Source: Polaromonas sp.
Lineage (GTDB): Bacteria > Pseudomonadota > Gammaproteobacteria > Burkholderiales > Burkholderiaceae_C
Length of the DNA: 64,000 nucleotides
Direction of reading: 5' to 3'
Assembly: GCA_028291985.1 (NCBI GenBank)
Contig: JAQGNE010000070.1
Coordinates: forward strand, 185,105 to 249,104
Below are positions 8,609 through 17,196 of this stretch, piece by piece. Positions within the stretch are counted from its first letter, which is position 1. Each line of letters begins with the position of its first letter. Below the pieces are notes generated by a model. That model was not told where the DNA came from. It worked only from the letters and a program-made list of their open reading frames with translations, and did no database searches. Position numbers and translations under genes: made by a program.

Positions 8609-9213
8609 CGGAACCTGTAGCCGATCCGACGTCGTTGATATTCGGCGTGCGTGAGTGGTTTGATCTCTTCGTCCACTACCTGTCGCTGTCGCTGCTGTCG
8701 ATAGGCGGCGCCATCAGCACCGCGCCGGACATGTACCGCTACCTGGTCGAGCAGCGCCAGTGGCTTACCGCCGCACAGTTCAATGCATCGATTGCCATCG
8801 CGCAAGCAGCACCGGGCCCGAACGTGCTGTTTATCGCGCTGCTGGGATGGAATGTGGGCCTCAATGCGGGCGGCGTACTCACTGGGCTGGTGGGTATTTT
8901 GACGACCATGCTGGGCATTTTGATTCCCAGTAGCTCGCTGACCTATGTCACCGCCCAGTGGGGCCACAAGAACCGCGAGTTAAGGGCCGTGCGCGCCTTC
9001 AAGCAGGGCATGGCGCCCGTCGTCGTGGCCTTGCTTGTGGCCACCGGGTGGATCCTGGCGGGCGCCAACGTGAGCGCGGGGGACAGCCCCTGGCAGCACT
9101 GGCCGCTGTGGCTGCTGACAGCCGCCACGACGGTGGTGGTGTGGCGTACCAAGATCCATTTGCTTTGGCTGCTGGGAGCAGGCGCTGCTCTGGGCTGGTT
9201 TGGCTTGATTTAA
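8605..9213 (+). CDS. Chromate transporter, second half (CHR family)
   Basis: A 202-residue membrane protein starting MTEPVADPTSLIFGVREWFD. The CHR motifs appear again: SIGGAISTAPDMYRYLVEQR and the AAPGPNVLFIALLGWNVG segment. The start overlaps the stop of the first half as ATGA, so the two subunits should be made together in equal amounts. The second half of the protein holds several hydrophobic helices. No regulator (ChrB or ChrC type) is next to the pair. Confidence 0.9.
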   Translation: MTEPVADPTSLIFGVREWFDLFVHYLSLSLLSIGGAISTAPDMYRYLVEQRQWLTAAQFNASIAIAQAAPGPNVLFIALLGWNVGLNAGGVLTGLVGILTTMLGILIPSSSLTYVTAQWGHKNRELRAVRAFKQGMAPVVVALLVATGWILAGANVSAGDSPWQHWPLWLLTAATTVVVWRTKIHLLWLLGAGAALGWFGLI

Positions 9214-9313
9214 CGACCAGTACGCCGGCAGCTCGCTCGCATGGCCGGGACCGCTCGATATATTGATAGCAAATTAGTCGACGAAATACCGATGCGCATT
9301 AACGCCTGACAAC

Positions 9314-9343
9314 AAAAAACCCGCCGAACGCGGGGTTTTTTTT
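9314..9343. terminator. Bidirectional terminator between chromate transporter and phbB
   Basis: A CCCGC/GCGGG stem (9320-9324 with 9330-9334) is flanked by A-run on the left and T-run on the right, so it can stop transcription from both convergent units. It lies between the stop at 9213 (+) and the stop at 9403 (-). Confidence 0.85.
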
Positions 9344-9402
9344 GCAACGTGACATTGACGCCAGCGGCTGTACAAGCAGCCAGGTGACGCCCACCGGCCG
9401 CT

Positions 9403-10140
9403 TTAGCCCATGTGAAGACCACCATTGAGGGAGAAGTCGGCTCCCGTGGCGTAGCCGCCTTCATCCGACGCAATCCATGAAATGATGGACGCGATCTCTT
9501 CCGGCTGGCCCAGTCGCTTGGCGGGCACGCCGGCAACGATTTTCTCAAGTACATCGGGCCGGATGGCCTTGACCATGTCGGTGCCGATATAGCCCGGGCT
9601 TACCGTATTGACGGTAACGCCCTTGCTGGCAACTTCTTGAGCCAGGGCCATGGTGAAGCCATGCAGGCCTGCCTTGGCGGTGGAGTAGTTGACCTGGCCG
9701 AACTGGCCCTTCTGTCCGTTGACCGACGAGATATTGATGATGCGACCGAAGTTCGCCGTGACCATGTCTTCAATCACCTGCTTGGTCACATTGAACATGC
9801 TGTTCAGGTTGGTTGAAATCACCGCATCCCAGTCGGCCTTGCTCATCTTGCGAAACTGGCCGTCACGGGTGATGCCGGCGTTGTTTACCAGCACACTGAC
9901 CGGGCCCTGCTCCGCCTTGACCTTGTCGAATGCCGCAACGGTGGATTCCCATTCGCCGACATTGCCGACCGATGCGAAAAATTCGTAGCCGAGCGCTTTT
10001 TGCTCATCCAGCCATTTGGTGAAGTCGCGCGTCGGGCCGCAACCTGCGATAACGGTGAACCCGTCTTTGGCCAGACGCTGGCAGATGGCAGTGCCGATAC
10101 CCCCCATGCCGCCCGTGACATACGCTACTTTTTTGCTCAT
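9403..10140 (-). CDS. phbB: Acetoacetyl-CoA reductase (NADPH)
   Basis: A 245-residue short-chain dehydrogenase that reduces acetoacetyl-CoA to (R)-3-hydroxybutyryl-CoA for polyhydroxybutyrate synthesis in the cytoplasm. It shows the Rossmann TGGMGGIG motif near the N-terminus, NNAGITRD, and the catalytic Ser...Tyr-x3-Lys set in SSVNGQKGQFGQVNYSTAK. The C-terminus is the PhbB-typical SLNGGLHMG. Two adjacent ATG codons exist (10143 and 10140). The GGAG site is spaced better for the second, which also gives the family N-terminus MSKKVAYVTGG. It is the last gene of the phaC-phbA-phbB operon. Confidence 0.95.
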   Translation of the reverse strand: MSKKVAYVTGGMGGIGTAICQRLAKDGFTVIAGCGPTRDFTKWLDEQKALGYEFFASVGNVGEWESTVAAFDKVKAEQGPVSVLVNNAGITRDGQFRKMSKADWDAVISTNLNSMFNVTKQVIEDMVTANFGRIINISSVNGQKGQFGQVNYSTAKAGLHGFTMALAQEVASKGVTVNTVSPGYIGTDMVKAIRPDVLEKIVAGVPAKRLGQPEEIASIISWIASDEGGYATGADFSLNGGLHMG

Positions 10141-10198
10141 CATTCGCTCCTTGAGGTCGCCCGTGGAGGGCCTGGTTTTGGTTTTGTTGGTGACAAAC

Positions 10199-10262
10199 GC
10201 TATGAATACGATAGCTACAGGCGCTCATCAATGGCGCGCTGCAGCCGGATTCAATTGAAAAT
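10199..10262 (+). repeat. Two-hairpin interspersed repeat, copy 2
   Basis: It opens with GCTATGAATACGATAGC (10199-10215), followed by a GCGC...GCGC hairpin and an A-rich end. It fills about half of the phbA-phbB gap, so it is transcribed within the operon. Confidence 0.75.
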
Positions 10263-10274
10263 ACTAACTGAATT

Positions 10275-11453
10275 TCAGCGTTCTATAGTGAGGGCAACCC
10301 CCATGCCGCCACCGATACACAGGCTCGCGATGCCTTTTTTTGCATCGCGGCGCACCATCTCATGCAGCAGGGTGACCAGGATGCGGCAGCCGGACGCGCC
10401 GATCGGGTGTCCGATAGCGATCGCGCCGCCGTTCACATTGACCTTGCTGGTGTCCCAACCCATTTCCTGGTTGACAGCGCAGGCCTGGGCGGCAAACGCT
10501 TCGTTGATCTCCAGCAGGTCCAGGTCTTGCGCGTTCCAGCCTGCACGCTGCAGCGCCTTGGTAGATGCCGGCACAGGGCCCATGCCCATGAAGGCCGGGT
10601 CCAGACCGGTTGTTGCATAGCTGGCTATGCGGCCCAGGGGTTTGAGGCCAAGCGCTGCAGCTTTTTTGGCAGTCATCACCATCACCGCGGCAGCGCCGTC
10701 ATTGAGCCCCGACGCATTGCCCGCCGTCACGCCACCTGCCTTGTCGAAGGCTGGACGCAAAGTAGCCAGCACCTCGGCAGTGGTCTTGCGGTTGATGAAT
10801 TCGTCTGCCGCAAAAACAATCGGGTCTCCCTTTTTCTGCGCGATGGAAAAAGGAATGATCTCGTCCTTGAATTTGCCGGCATCCTGGGCAGCAGCCGCCT
10901 TGGACTGGCTGGCCGCAGCCAGCGCGTCCTGCGCCTCGCGCTTGATGTCGTATTTCTTGGCCACGTTTTCGGCTGTGATCCCCATGTGGTACTGGTTGTA
11001 CACATCCCACAGGCCGTCCACGATCATCGAGTCGACCATCTTCCAGTCGCCCATGCGCTGGCCTTCGCGCGATCCGTTAAGCACATGGGGCGACAGGCTC
11101 ATGCTTTCCTGTCCGCCTGCGATCACGATCTCGCTGTCGCCAGTAGCCACAGCCTGGGCTGCCAGCATCACGGCCTTCAAGCCCGAGCCGCAAACCGCGT
11201 TGATGGTCAGGCCCGGAACACCCTGCGGAAGCCCTGCTTTCAGCACCGTCTGGCGCGCAGGGTTCTGACCTGCGCCAGCGGTCAGAACCTGCCCCATGAT
11301 GACTTCGCCGATCTGCTCTGCCGACAGGCCTGAGCGCTCCAGCACCGCCTTGACAACGGCCGCGCCCAGCTCGGTAGCTGGCGTCTTGGCCAGCGTTCCG
11401 CCAAATTTACCGACGGCGGTACGGCCGGCTGCAACGATAACGATGTCTTCCAT
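10275..11453 (-). CDS. phbA: Acetyl-CoA C-acetyltransferase (beta-ketothiolase)
   Basis: A 392-residue thiolase that condenses two acetyl-CoA to acetoacetyl-CoA. It starts MEDIVIVAAGRTAVGKFGGT. The nucleophilic Cys is C88 (NAVCGSGLKAV). The C-terminal catalytic residues are in GGAIAIGHPIGASG (His) and SLCIGGGMGVAL (Cys). The length is usual for biosynthetic thiolases. It lies between phaC and phbB on the same strand, so the polyhydroxybutyrate route is complete in one operon. Confidence 0.95.
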   Translation of the reverse strand: MEDIVIVAAGRTAVGKFGGTLAKTPATELGAAVVKAVLERSGLSAEQIGEVIMGQVLTAGAGQNPARQTVLKAGLPQGVPGLTINAVCGSGLKAVMLAAQAVATGDSEIVIAGGQESMSLSPHVLNGSREGQRMGDWKMVDSMIVDGLWDVYNQYHMGITAENVAKKYDIKREAQDALAAASQSKAAAAQDAGKFKDEIIPFSIAQKKGDPIVFAADEFINRKTTAEVLATLRPAFDKAGGVTAGNASGLNDGAAAVMVMTAKKAAALGLKPLGRIASYATTGLDPAFMGMGPVPASTKALQRAGWNAQDLDLLEINEAFAAQACAVNQEMGWDTSKVNVNGGAIAIGHPIGASGCRILVTLLHEMVRRDAKKGIASLCIGGGMGVALTIER

Positions 11454-11493
11454 GATGTTTCCTTTGTTATGAATCGGGATGGGTTTGCAAATG

Positions 11494-11526
11494 CGGGAAC
11501 CGGGAACTGGGAACTGAACCGGGAAC
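11494..11526. repeat. Short GGGAACY direct repeats
   Basis: Three tandem 7-bp units of the form GGGAAC plus C or T, then GAACC and one more GGGAAC, lie in the phaC-phbA gap. No function is evident. This could be replication slippage. Confidence 0.5.
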
Positions 11527-11623
11527 GGCGGAATTGGCAGAAGCTCTGTTGGCTGTCAATCCCCTGAGCGGTCAGGGCCTGGCGGTTGACGGCCGCTCGC
11601 GATCACTGGAAAAGACCTGCACT

Positions 11624-13408
11624 TCAAGCCTTGGCCTTGACATAGCGGCCAGGCGCAGCCTCGATGGCCTTGTAGCCCCCGCCGCCATAGCCTTTGGGGG
11701 CAGCCACCCGCTTGCCGGCATGGCCCTTAAGCCAGACAGACCAGTCGATCCACCAGCTGCCGGGATGCTCGCTGGCCGTTTTCAGCCATTCGGCCTGCGT
11801 CGCCGGAAACTGGTTGGCGGGCAGTTTGTCGTTGGTCCAGTAGCTGCGCTTGTTTTTCGACGGCGGGTTGATGACGCCGGCAATATGGCCAGAGGCGCCC
11901 ATCACAAAGCGTTTTTTACCGGGCAGGTGTTGGGTGGTGGCATAAGCACCGCCAATCGGCACGATATGGTCTTCACGCGAGCCATAAATATAGACTGGCA
12001 AATCCAGCTTTTTCAGGTTGATCTTTTGCCCGCACACCACCGTCTTGCCGGGTTTGATCAGGTTGTTTTCAAAGTAGCAGTTGCGCAGATACCAGGCGTA
12101 AAACGGACCCGGCAGGTTGGTGGAATCGCTGTTCCAGTAGAGCAGGTCAAACGGCGGCGGCGTCTCGCCCTTCAAATAGTTGCCAACCACGTAGTTCCAT
12201 ACCAGGTCGTTGGGACGCAGAAAGCTGAAGGTTGATGCCAGGTCCTGGCCTTTGAGCAGGCCGCCGTTGCCCATTTCGGACTCGCGGTACTTGACGGACG
12301 TCTCGTCAATGAAGATGTCCAGAATGCCCGTGTCCGAAAAGTCCAGAAAAGAGGTCAGCAGCGTGGCGCTGGCCACCGGCTTTTCGCCCTGCTCGGCCAA
12401 TACGGCGAGCGCGGTCGCCAGAATCGTGCCGCCCACACAAAAACCCAGCGCATTGAGCGTCTTGGCGCCAGTGATCTCCTGCACCACCTCGATGGCCTTG
12501 ATGGCCGCATGCTCGATGTAGTCGTCCCAGGTGTTTTGACCCATCGACTCGTCGGGGTTGCGCCAGCTGACGACGAAGGTGCGGTGGCCCTGGCTGACCG
12601 CATAGCGAATCAGCGAATTTTCGGGTTGCAGGTCAAGAATGTAGAACTTGTTGATGCAGGGCGGCACCAGCAAAAACGGTTTTTCATACACCTTCTCGGT
12701 CAGCGGCCGATATTCGAGCAGCTGGAAGAAATCGTTTTCGAATACCACCGCGCCTTCGGTGGTGGCGACGTTTTTGCCGACCTCAAAGACGCTTTCATCG
12801 GTCATGGAGACATGGCCCTGCTTCAGGTCATGCATCAGGTTTTGAATACCCTTGGCAATGCTTTCGCCCTTGGTTTCTATCGCTTTTTTCTGCGCTTCGG
12901 CATTGAGCGCCAAAAAGTTGCTGGGCGCGGTAGCGGCCATCCACTGCTCTACCGCAAAACGCAAGCGGGCCTTTATCTTGGCATCGCCATCCACTGCTTC
13001 GGCCAGGCCCATCAGGGTCCGCGAGTTGAGCAGGTAGCTGGCAGCCGAAAACTTCGCTACCGGGTTGGCGCTCCAGGCCTCGGAAGAAAAACGCCGGTCG
13101 GCCGCCAGCGGACTGTCAGCGCTGGCCTGAACTGTCTGGTTCCAGAGCGCCGCCGCATCGCTGACATACTGCTGCTGCAGTGCCATGAGCCGGGCCGCAT
13201 CAAACTTGATGGCCGGGTGCTGCGGCATCAGCGCTGCCAGGTCAACGCCACCCGTACCCGCCATGGGCGACGCCAGACCGGGTGCACGAAATGCCGCCGC
13301 GAACGGATTGGAACCTGCGCCCAGAGTGCCCATGGCCTGCTGCAGCCCGGCGGTGAAGGTCTCTTGCATCTGTTGGGCGGCCTGTGCCCAGTTTGGGTCA
13401 GAATTCAT
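11624..13408 (-). CDS. phaC: Class I polyhydroxyalkanoate synthase
   Basis: A 594-residue enzyme that polymerises 3-hydroxyacyl-CoA into polyester granules. The start at 13408 (MNSDPNWAQAAQQMQETF) has GGAG 6 bp upstream. A longer in-frame start at 13498 has no such site. The lipase-like box GFCVGGTIL carries the catalytic Cys (about residue 322). The Asp and His of the triad are in REDHIVPIGGAY and GASGHIAGVINPP. The length and the FLLVPPCINKFYILDLQPEN segment fit class I synthases, which need no PhaE or PhaR subunit. It is first in the phaC-phbA-phbB operon. No phasin or PHA regulator is present in the window. Confidence 0.96.
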   Translation of the reverse strand: MNSDPNWAQAAQQMQETFTAGLQQAMGTLGAGSNPFAAAFRAPGLASPMAGTGGVDLAALMPQHPAIKFDAARLMALQQQYVSDAAALWNQTVQASADSPLAADRRFSSEAWSANPVAKFSAASYLLNSRTLMGLAEAVDGDAKIKARLRFAVEQWMAATAPSNFLALNAEAQKKAIETKGESIAKGIQNLMHDLKQGHVSMTDESVFEVGKNVATTEGAVVFENDFFQLLEYRPLTEKVYEKPFLLVPPCINKFYILDLQPENSLIRYAVSQGHRTFVVSWRNPDESMGQNTWDDYIEHAAIKAIEVVQEITGAKTLNALGFCVGGTILATALAVLAEQGEKPVASATLLTSFLDFSDTGILDIFIDETSVKYRESEMGNGGLLKGQDLASTFSFLRPNDLVWNYVVGNYLKGETPPPFDLLYWNSDSTNLPGPFYAWYLRNCYFENNLIKPGKTVVCGQKINLKKLDLPVYIYGSREDHIVPIGGAYATTQHLPGKKRFVMGASGHIAGVINPPSKNKRSYWTNDKLPANQFPATQAEWLKTASEHPGSWWIDWSVWLKGHAGKRVAAPKGYGGGGYKAIEAAPGRYVKAKA

Positions 13409-13540
13409 GTTGTCTCCAGTCTGCGAGTCTTGTAACTCGGGTGTCTTCTTGGCGTCAACCGTTGCCTGAAGCCTATTTTGGCGCGATTTGTCGGGCATTT
13501 CGAGACTTGATTCTAAAGTGGCCTGCTCTTTTGGACCGTT

Positions 13541-13912
13541 ATGTATCTGGTTGTTATTGCGTGGATTTACGTCGTGTTGATGATGAGCGTGGCCGAAGCC
13601 ACCAACACAACCGGCACCGTGCTTGGCGCACTTGTGACGTTTGTGCTGTACGGATTGCTGCCGGTGGCGCTGGTGGTCTATCTGATGGGCGCCCCGGCGC
13701 GCAGCAAGGCCATCAAGAAACGCAATGCCGAGGAAACCGCCCAGGCAGCGGCGGCGGCCGGACGCGTCAACAGCGAGTCGGGTGCAGACGCGGCTGCGCA
13801 GACGACCGCGTCAGGCCAGCCAGATGCAGGCGGCCATGCGGCCAGTGGTGCGCAGGTGGCCGCTGCCGCGGACAGCATGGAGCCCGCCGGACCCGTCCAG
13901 ACCGGCCGGTAA
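13541..13912 (+). CDS. Small membrane protein, function unknown
   Basis: A 123-residue protein with two hydrophobic helices (VVIAWIYVVLMMSVAEAT and GALVTFVLYGLLPVALVVYL), then a charged segment and a long Ala/Gly-rich, probably disordered tail. It looks like the short membrane proteins often found beside pgeF or phaC in Comamonadaceae, with no assigned role. Its last 102 bp overlap, tail to tail, the 3' end of pgeF on the other strand, so the tail is constrained by both reading frames. An earlier stop in one of the two genes, in a relative, would clarify which frame is older. Confidence 0.7.
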   Translation: MYLVVIAWIYVVLMMSVAEATNTTGTVLGALVTFVLYGLLPVALVVYLMGAPARSKAIKKRNAEETAQAAAAAGRVNSESGADAAAQTTASGQPDAGGHAASGAQVAAAADSMEPAGPVQTGR

Positions 13913-14707
13913 GCTCGCCAGAGGCAGTGCGGTGTCGCGGCGGTGCGAGTAAAAGCGCGCCGGGTCGCGCACGGTGCACCAGTTGGCGCTGCTGTCGTTT
14001 CCAAAGACCTGATCAATGCCGAGCGCCCTCAGGCGAAGCCGCGCCAGTCCGGCCAAGTCGCAAAGGTACTTGTCGCCACTGCGGATGAAGTGCTTGCCGG
14101 CATCCTGATGCGCCGCCTCAAAAGCTGCCTTGACCTCGCTGCCGACTTCAAAAGCCGAGGGGCCGATACACGGACCCAACCAGGCCATCACCTTGAACTT
14201 TGCTTTATTTTTGATAGCACCATACCCTTTATTTGCTTGGGCTAGAGCACTAAAAGACTCATAAACCGCCTCCAGTACGCCCTGCTGACCAGCTGCAACG
14301 CCAGCGCGTGCGGTGCCGGCCAAACCGCGCCATCCCGCATGCGCAGCGGCCACTACCTGCCCGTCGGCACTGGCCAGCAGCACCGGCAAGCAATCGGCAA
14401 CCATGATGGTGCAGCCAATCCCGCGCTGCGATGTGACGGCGGCGTCTGCCGGCTCACCTTGCAGTGTGGCGGGCGTCAGTGTGATGACATCGCTTCCATG
14501 CACCTGCCGCAAGAAAACCGGTGGCACGCCGAGGGCCTGCTCCAGCAGGCCACGATTGGCACCGACTCGCAAGGGCTCGTCGCCCACATGGTCGCCCAGG
14601 TTCATGCTGTCCCAGGGCGGCGGCGACGTGCCCCCGGCACGCGTGGTGAAGATCGCGCGCACCTGCGGCGGCGCCGGCCAGTCAGGAATCAGCCAGTCAG
14701 GGTGCAC
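13811..14707 (-). CDS. pgeF: Peptidoglycan editing factor PgeF (YfiH, multicopper laccase fold)
   Basis: A 298-residue protein read from GTG 14707 (18 bp after the isomerase gene stop). Family motifs are FTTRAGGTSPPPWDSMNLG, LRQVHGSDV, VAAAHAGWRGL (His/Arg metal-site motif), AWLGPCIGPSAFEVG and RFYSHRRD. PgeF hydrolyses mis-incorporated residues in cytoplasmic peptidoglycan precursors. Two unusual insertions are visible. A segment LAQANKGYGAIKNKAK before MAWLGP is encoded by a genomic repeat (14202-14255). A stretch of about 29 residues lies between SHRRD and the usual end TGRMAACIWL. The second insertion is the part that overlaps the plus-strand gene. Confidence 0.9.
   Translation of the reverse strand: MHPDWLIPDWPAPPQVRAIFTTRAGGTSPPPWDSMNLGDHVGDEPLRVGANRGLLEQALGVPPVFLRQVHGSDVITLTPATLQGEPADAAVTSQRGIGCTIMVADCLPVLLASADGQVVAAAHAGWRGLAGTARAGVAAGQQGVLEAVYESFSALAQANKGYGAIKNKAKFKVMAWLGPCIGPSAFEVGSEVKAAFEAAHQDAGKHFIRSGDKYLCDLAGLARLRLRALGIDQVFGNDSSANWCTVRDPARFYSHRRDTALPLASLPAGLDGSGGLHAVRGSGHLRTTGRMAACIWLA
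14202..14255 (+). repeat. Two-hairpin interspersed repeat, copy 3 (inside pgeF)
   Basis: GCTTTATTTTTGATAGC (14202-14218) is followed by CCC...GGGC pairing and TAGAGCACTAAAA. It is antisense to pgeF and translated in frame without a stop. Confidence 0.8.
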
Positions 14708-14725
14708 GGCAGTTCTCGACAGCGC

Positions 14726-15409
14726 TCAGCCTTCCGCATCGGGGCAGGCCGAGGGCTGCGCCTTTTGAAAGGCTGGCAGCGCCATGCACGCCTCGAAGGC
14801 GGCCATGGTGCGCGGCAGGCCTGCAAAACTGACGTCAAAGCGCTGCGCATTGAAGATCTGCGGCACCAGGCACAGGTCAGCGAGCGTGGGCGTGTCACCG
14901 TAGCAAAAAGCAGGCGCTGCCGGTTGTCCCGGCTGGTGCGCCTGACCCGCTTGCTGCTCGGCGCGAAGCCCTTCCAGCTGGCGCTCAAAAGCCTGCAGGC
15001 CTTCCCGGCACCAATGGCGATACCACTCATTTTTGGCGGTCTCGTCAACCTTGAGCACGCCCGTCAGGTACTTCAGGATGCGCAGGTTGTTGATGGGATG
15101 AATCTCGCAGGCGATCGACTGCGAAAGCGCGCGCACGCGGGCCTTGCCCAACGCGTCGGCAGGCAACAGCGGCGGCTCCGGATGACGCTCGTCCAGGTAT
15201 TCGATGATGGCCATCGACTGCGAGAGCCGCTGGCCATCCACTTCGAGCAGCGGCACCAGTGTGTCGGCCGACAGCGCCGAATAAGGCGGCTGCTTGTGCA
15301 TGCCCTTGGCGATATGCACTGCGATGTATTCATAGGGAAGCCCCTTCAGCTCAAGCGCAATGCGCACCCGAAAGGAAGATGACGAGCGAAAGTAGTTGTG
15401 AAGTTTCAT
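14726..15409 (-). CDS. maiA: Zeta-class GST isomerase (maleylacetoacetate or maleylpyruvate isomerase)
   Basis: A 227-residue zeta-class glutathione transferase starting MKLHNYFRSSSSFRVRIALE. The SSS-x-R element of the zeta active site is at about residues 9-14, and QSMAIIEYLDERHPEPPLLP binds glutathione. The C-terminal domain includes PTLADLCLVPQIFNAQRFDV. This family contains both MaiA (tyrosine breakdown) and NagL (gentisate pathway), which sequence alone does not separate for me. No tyrosine-pathway gene is nearby, while the gentisate operon 3 kb away lacks its isomerase, so a maleylpyruvate role is possible. It is followed by pgeF 18 bp downstream. Confidence 0.85.
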   Translation of the reverse strand: MKLHNYFRSSSSFRVRIALELKGLPYEYIAVHIAKGMHKQPPYSALSADTLVPLLEVDGQRLSQSMAIIEYLDERHPEPPLLPADALGKARVRALSQSIACEIHPINNLRILKYLTGVLKVDETAKNEWYRHWCREGLQAFERQLEGLRAEQQAGQAHQPGQPAAPAFCYGDTPTLADLCLVPQIFNAQRFDVSFAGLPRTMAAFEACMALPAFQKAQPSACPDAEG

Positions 15410-15616
15410 GCTTTTGGAGGATAAACCCAAAGCGCCTGAATCGCTTTCGCGACTTGCGCACCCCATCGGCGCCGCTACCATGCGAGTCCTTCGCCGTCCG
15501 GCTTTTCGCCCGTCCGCTGCTTTGTTCCTTTGCATCGGCAGATGCCGGGCCTGTGAAAGTATGCGCGGCCTGACTACGGCAAGCGAGCCCCGCCACCCAA
15601 CCTGCAGGAGACCTCC

Positions 15617-16651
15617 ATGAGCGCTATCACCTCTCTTATCAACCGCCAGATTCGGCTGGCCAGCAGACCGCATGGCTTGCCGACAGCTGAAAACTGGGAG
15701 TCCACCACGCAGCCCGTTACCGAGCCGGGGCCGGGCGGCGTGCTGGTGAAAACGCTTTATCTCTCGCTGGACCCCGCCATGCGCGGCTGGATGAACGAAG
15801 GCAAAAGTTACATCCCGCCGGTTGAAATCGGCGCCGTAATGCGCGCTGGAGGCGTCGGCCGGGTCATCGCTTCGCAAAATCCTGCGTTTGCGGTGGGCGA
15901 CTTTGTCAATGCCGGGCTGGATGTCCAAGAGTACTGCCTGATACCGCAAGAACAGGTCAAGCGCAACGGCATGTTCAAAATCGACCCGCGCCTGGGGCTG
16001 ACCACCTGGCTCAACGTACTGGGCATGCCCGGCATGACCGGCTACTTTGGCCTGATGGAAGTCGGCCTGCCCAGGGCGGGCGAAACCGTCGTGGTGTCCG
16101 GCGCAGCCGGCGCTGTGGGTCAGACCGTGGGACAGATTGCCAAGATCAAGGGCTGCCGCGTGGTGGGCATTGCGGGCGGCAAGGCCAAGTGTGACTGGGT
16201 GGTCAATGAACTGGGCTTTGACGCCTGCATCGACTACAAGGGCAGCGATGTCCGCGCCGGCCTGAAAGAGCACTGCCCGGGCGGCGTCGATATCTACTTC
16301 GACAACGTCGGCGGCGAGATACTGGACCTGGTGCTGGCCAGGATCAACCGAAGTGCACGCATCATTATTTGCGGGGCCATCAGCCAGTACAACAACACAA
16401 CCCCCGTCAAGGGACCGGCCAACTACCTGTCACTGCTGGTCAACCGTGCGCGCATGGAAGGCATTGTGGTGTTCGACTACGCCGACCGCTACCACCTTGG
16501 CGTGGCCGAAATGGCGGGCTATCTCAAGGCCGGCACCATGAAGAGCCGGGAGGATGTGGTGCAGGGTTTCGAGAATTTTCCGGCAACGCTGCTCAAGCTG
16601 TTCAACGGCGAGAATTTCGGCAAGCTGGTGCTGCAGGTGGCCGACGCCTGA
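15617..16651 (+). CDS. NADP-dependent oxidoreductase, CurA-like (MDR superfamily)
   Basis: A 344-residue medium-chain reductase starting MSAITSLINRQIRLASRPHG. It has the family segments YLSLDPAMRGWMNEGKSYIP and GMPGMTGYFGLMEVGLPRAG, and the nucleotide-binding motif VVSGAAGAVGQTVGQIAKIK near residue 155. It lacks the zinc ligands of alcohol dehydrogenases. Relatives (CurA, leukotriene B4 12-hydroxydehydrogenase) reduce conjugated C=C bonds of enones with NADPH. The substrate here is unknown. AGGAG sits 6 bp before the ATG. It is divergent from the GST isomerase gene. Confidence 0.9.
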   Translation: MSAITSLINRQIRLASRPHGLPTAENWESTTQPVTEPGPGGVLVKTLYLSLDPAMRGWMNEGKSYIPPVEIGAVMRAGGVGRVIASQNPAFAVGDFVNAGLDVQEYCLIPQEQVKRNGMFKIDPRLGLTTWLNVLGMPGMTGYFGLMEVGLPRAGETVVVSGAAGAVGQTVGQIAKIKGCRVVGIAGGKAKCDWVVNELGFDACIDYKGSDVRAGLKEHCPGGVDIYFDNVGGEILDLVLARINRSARIIICGAISQYNNTTPVKGPANYLSLLVNRARMEGIVVFDYADRYHLGVAEMAGYLKAGTMKSREDVVQGFENFPATLLKLFNGENFGKLVLQVADA

Positions 16652-16672
16652 CCTGCAATTTCGGTAACAACG

Positions 16673-16698
16673 GAAAAAAGACCGGCTTCGGCCCGGCG
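16673..16698 (-). terminator. Probable terminator after the DUF1566 gene
   Basis: On the minus strand, directly after the stop at 16699, a CCGG(G)C / GCCGG stem with one bulge and a CGAA loop is followed by TCTTTTTT. The convergent CurA-like gene ends at 16651, so only the minus direction is well served. Confidence 0.6.
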
Positions 16699-17196
16699 TT
16701 ATTTTGCGGCTCGTACCAGGCGAACTGCGCCTGGGGAATTGCGCGCGCCCTCGCCTGCGCTTCCCTCGACAAATCCCACGAACATGAAATAGCCAGGGCC
16801 GACCGTGGTGGATGTCCAGAAGCGCGCCGGCGGTGTTCCCGGAAACGCAGCCGGATCAATCGCCGCCTTGCCTTCTTCGGCCTCGCGCACCGCCACGATG
16901 CCCGACAGCTCCTTCATCGTGGGCAGTCGCCATTCCTGGCCGGGTGCGGCACTTGCCTTGGCGCGCGCCGTGGCGTCTGCATGGCTCATGAATGAAGCCT
17001 GGCCAGTGCAGGTCTTGCCCTTCCAGATCATGCCTTCCGCACAGCGCCGCCAGATCAGGCCGAGCTTGCTGTCGCTCACCTCCTGGTTTTCGGCAGACGG
17101 GGCATAGCGCTCCTGCGCCAGCGCCGTCACGCTGCAGCACATCATCGTTAACGTCAACAGCGACTGTTTGAAGGTATTTTTTTGGATGGTTTTCAT
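16699..17196 (-). CDS. Secreted DUF1566 (Lcl-like) domain protein
   Basis: A 165-residue protein from ATG 17196 with a signal peptide (LLTLTMMCCSVTALAQ, cleavage probably after ALAQ). The mature part has the DUF1566 pattern: SDSKLGLIWRRCAEGMIWKG, then EWRLPTMKELSGIV, and RFWTSTTVGPGYFMFVGFVE. Such domains resemble the C-terminal module of the Legionella Lcl adhesin and occur in many exported bacterial proteins of unknown role. Two Cys near RRCAEGMIWKGKTC probably form a disulfide in the periplasm. It is a single gene. Confidence 0.85.
   Translation of the reverse strand: MKTIQKNTFKQSLLTLTMMCCSVTALAQERYAPSAENQEVSDSKLGLIWRRCAEGMIWKGKTCTGQASFMSHADATARAKASAAPGQEWRLPTMKELSGIVAVREAEEGKAAIDPAAFPGTPPARFWTSTTVGPGYFMFVGFVEGSAGEGARNSPGAVRLVRAAK

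Noticed and set aside
9253..9270. GCTCGATATATTGATAGC as an eleventh repeat copy
   Set aside because: The hairpin is 18 nt rather than 17, and the flanks lack a convincing second hairpin in either orientation.
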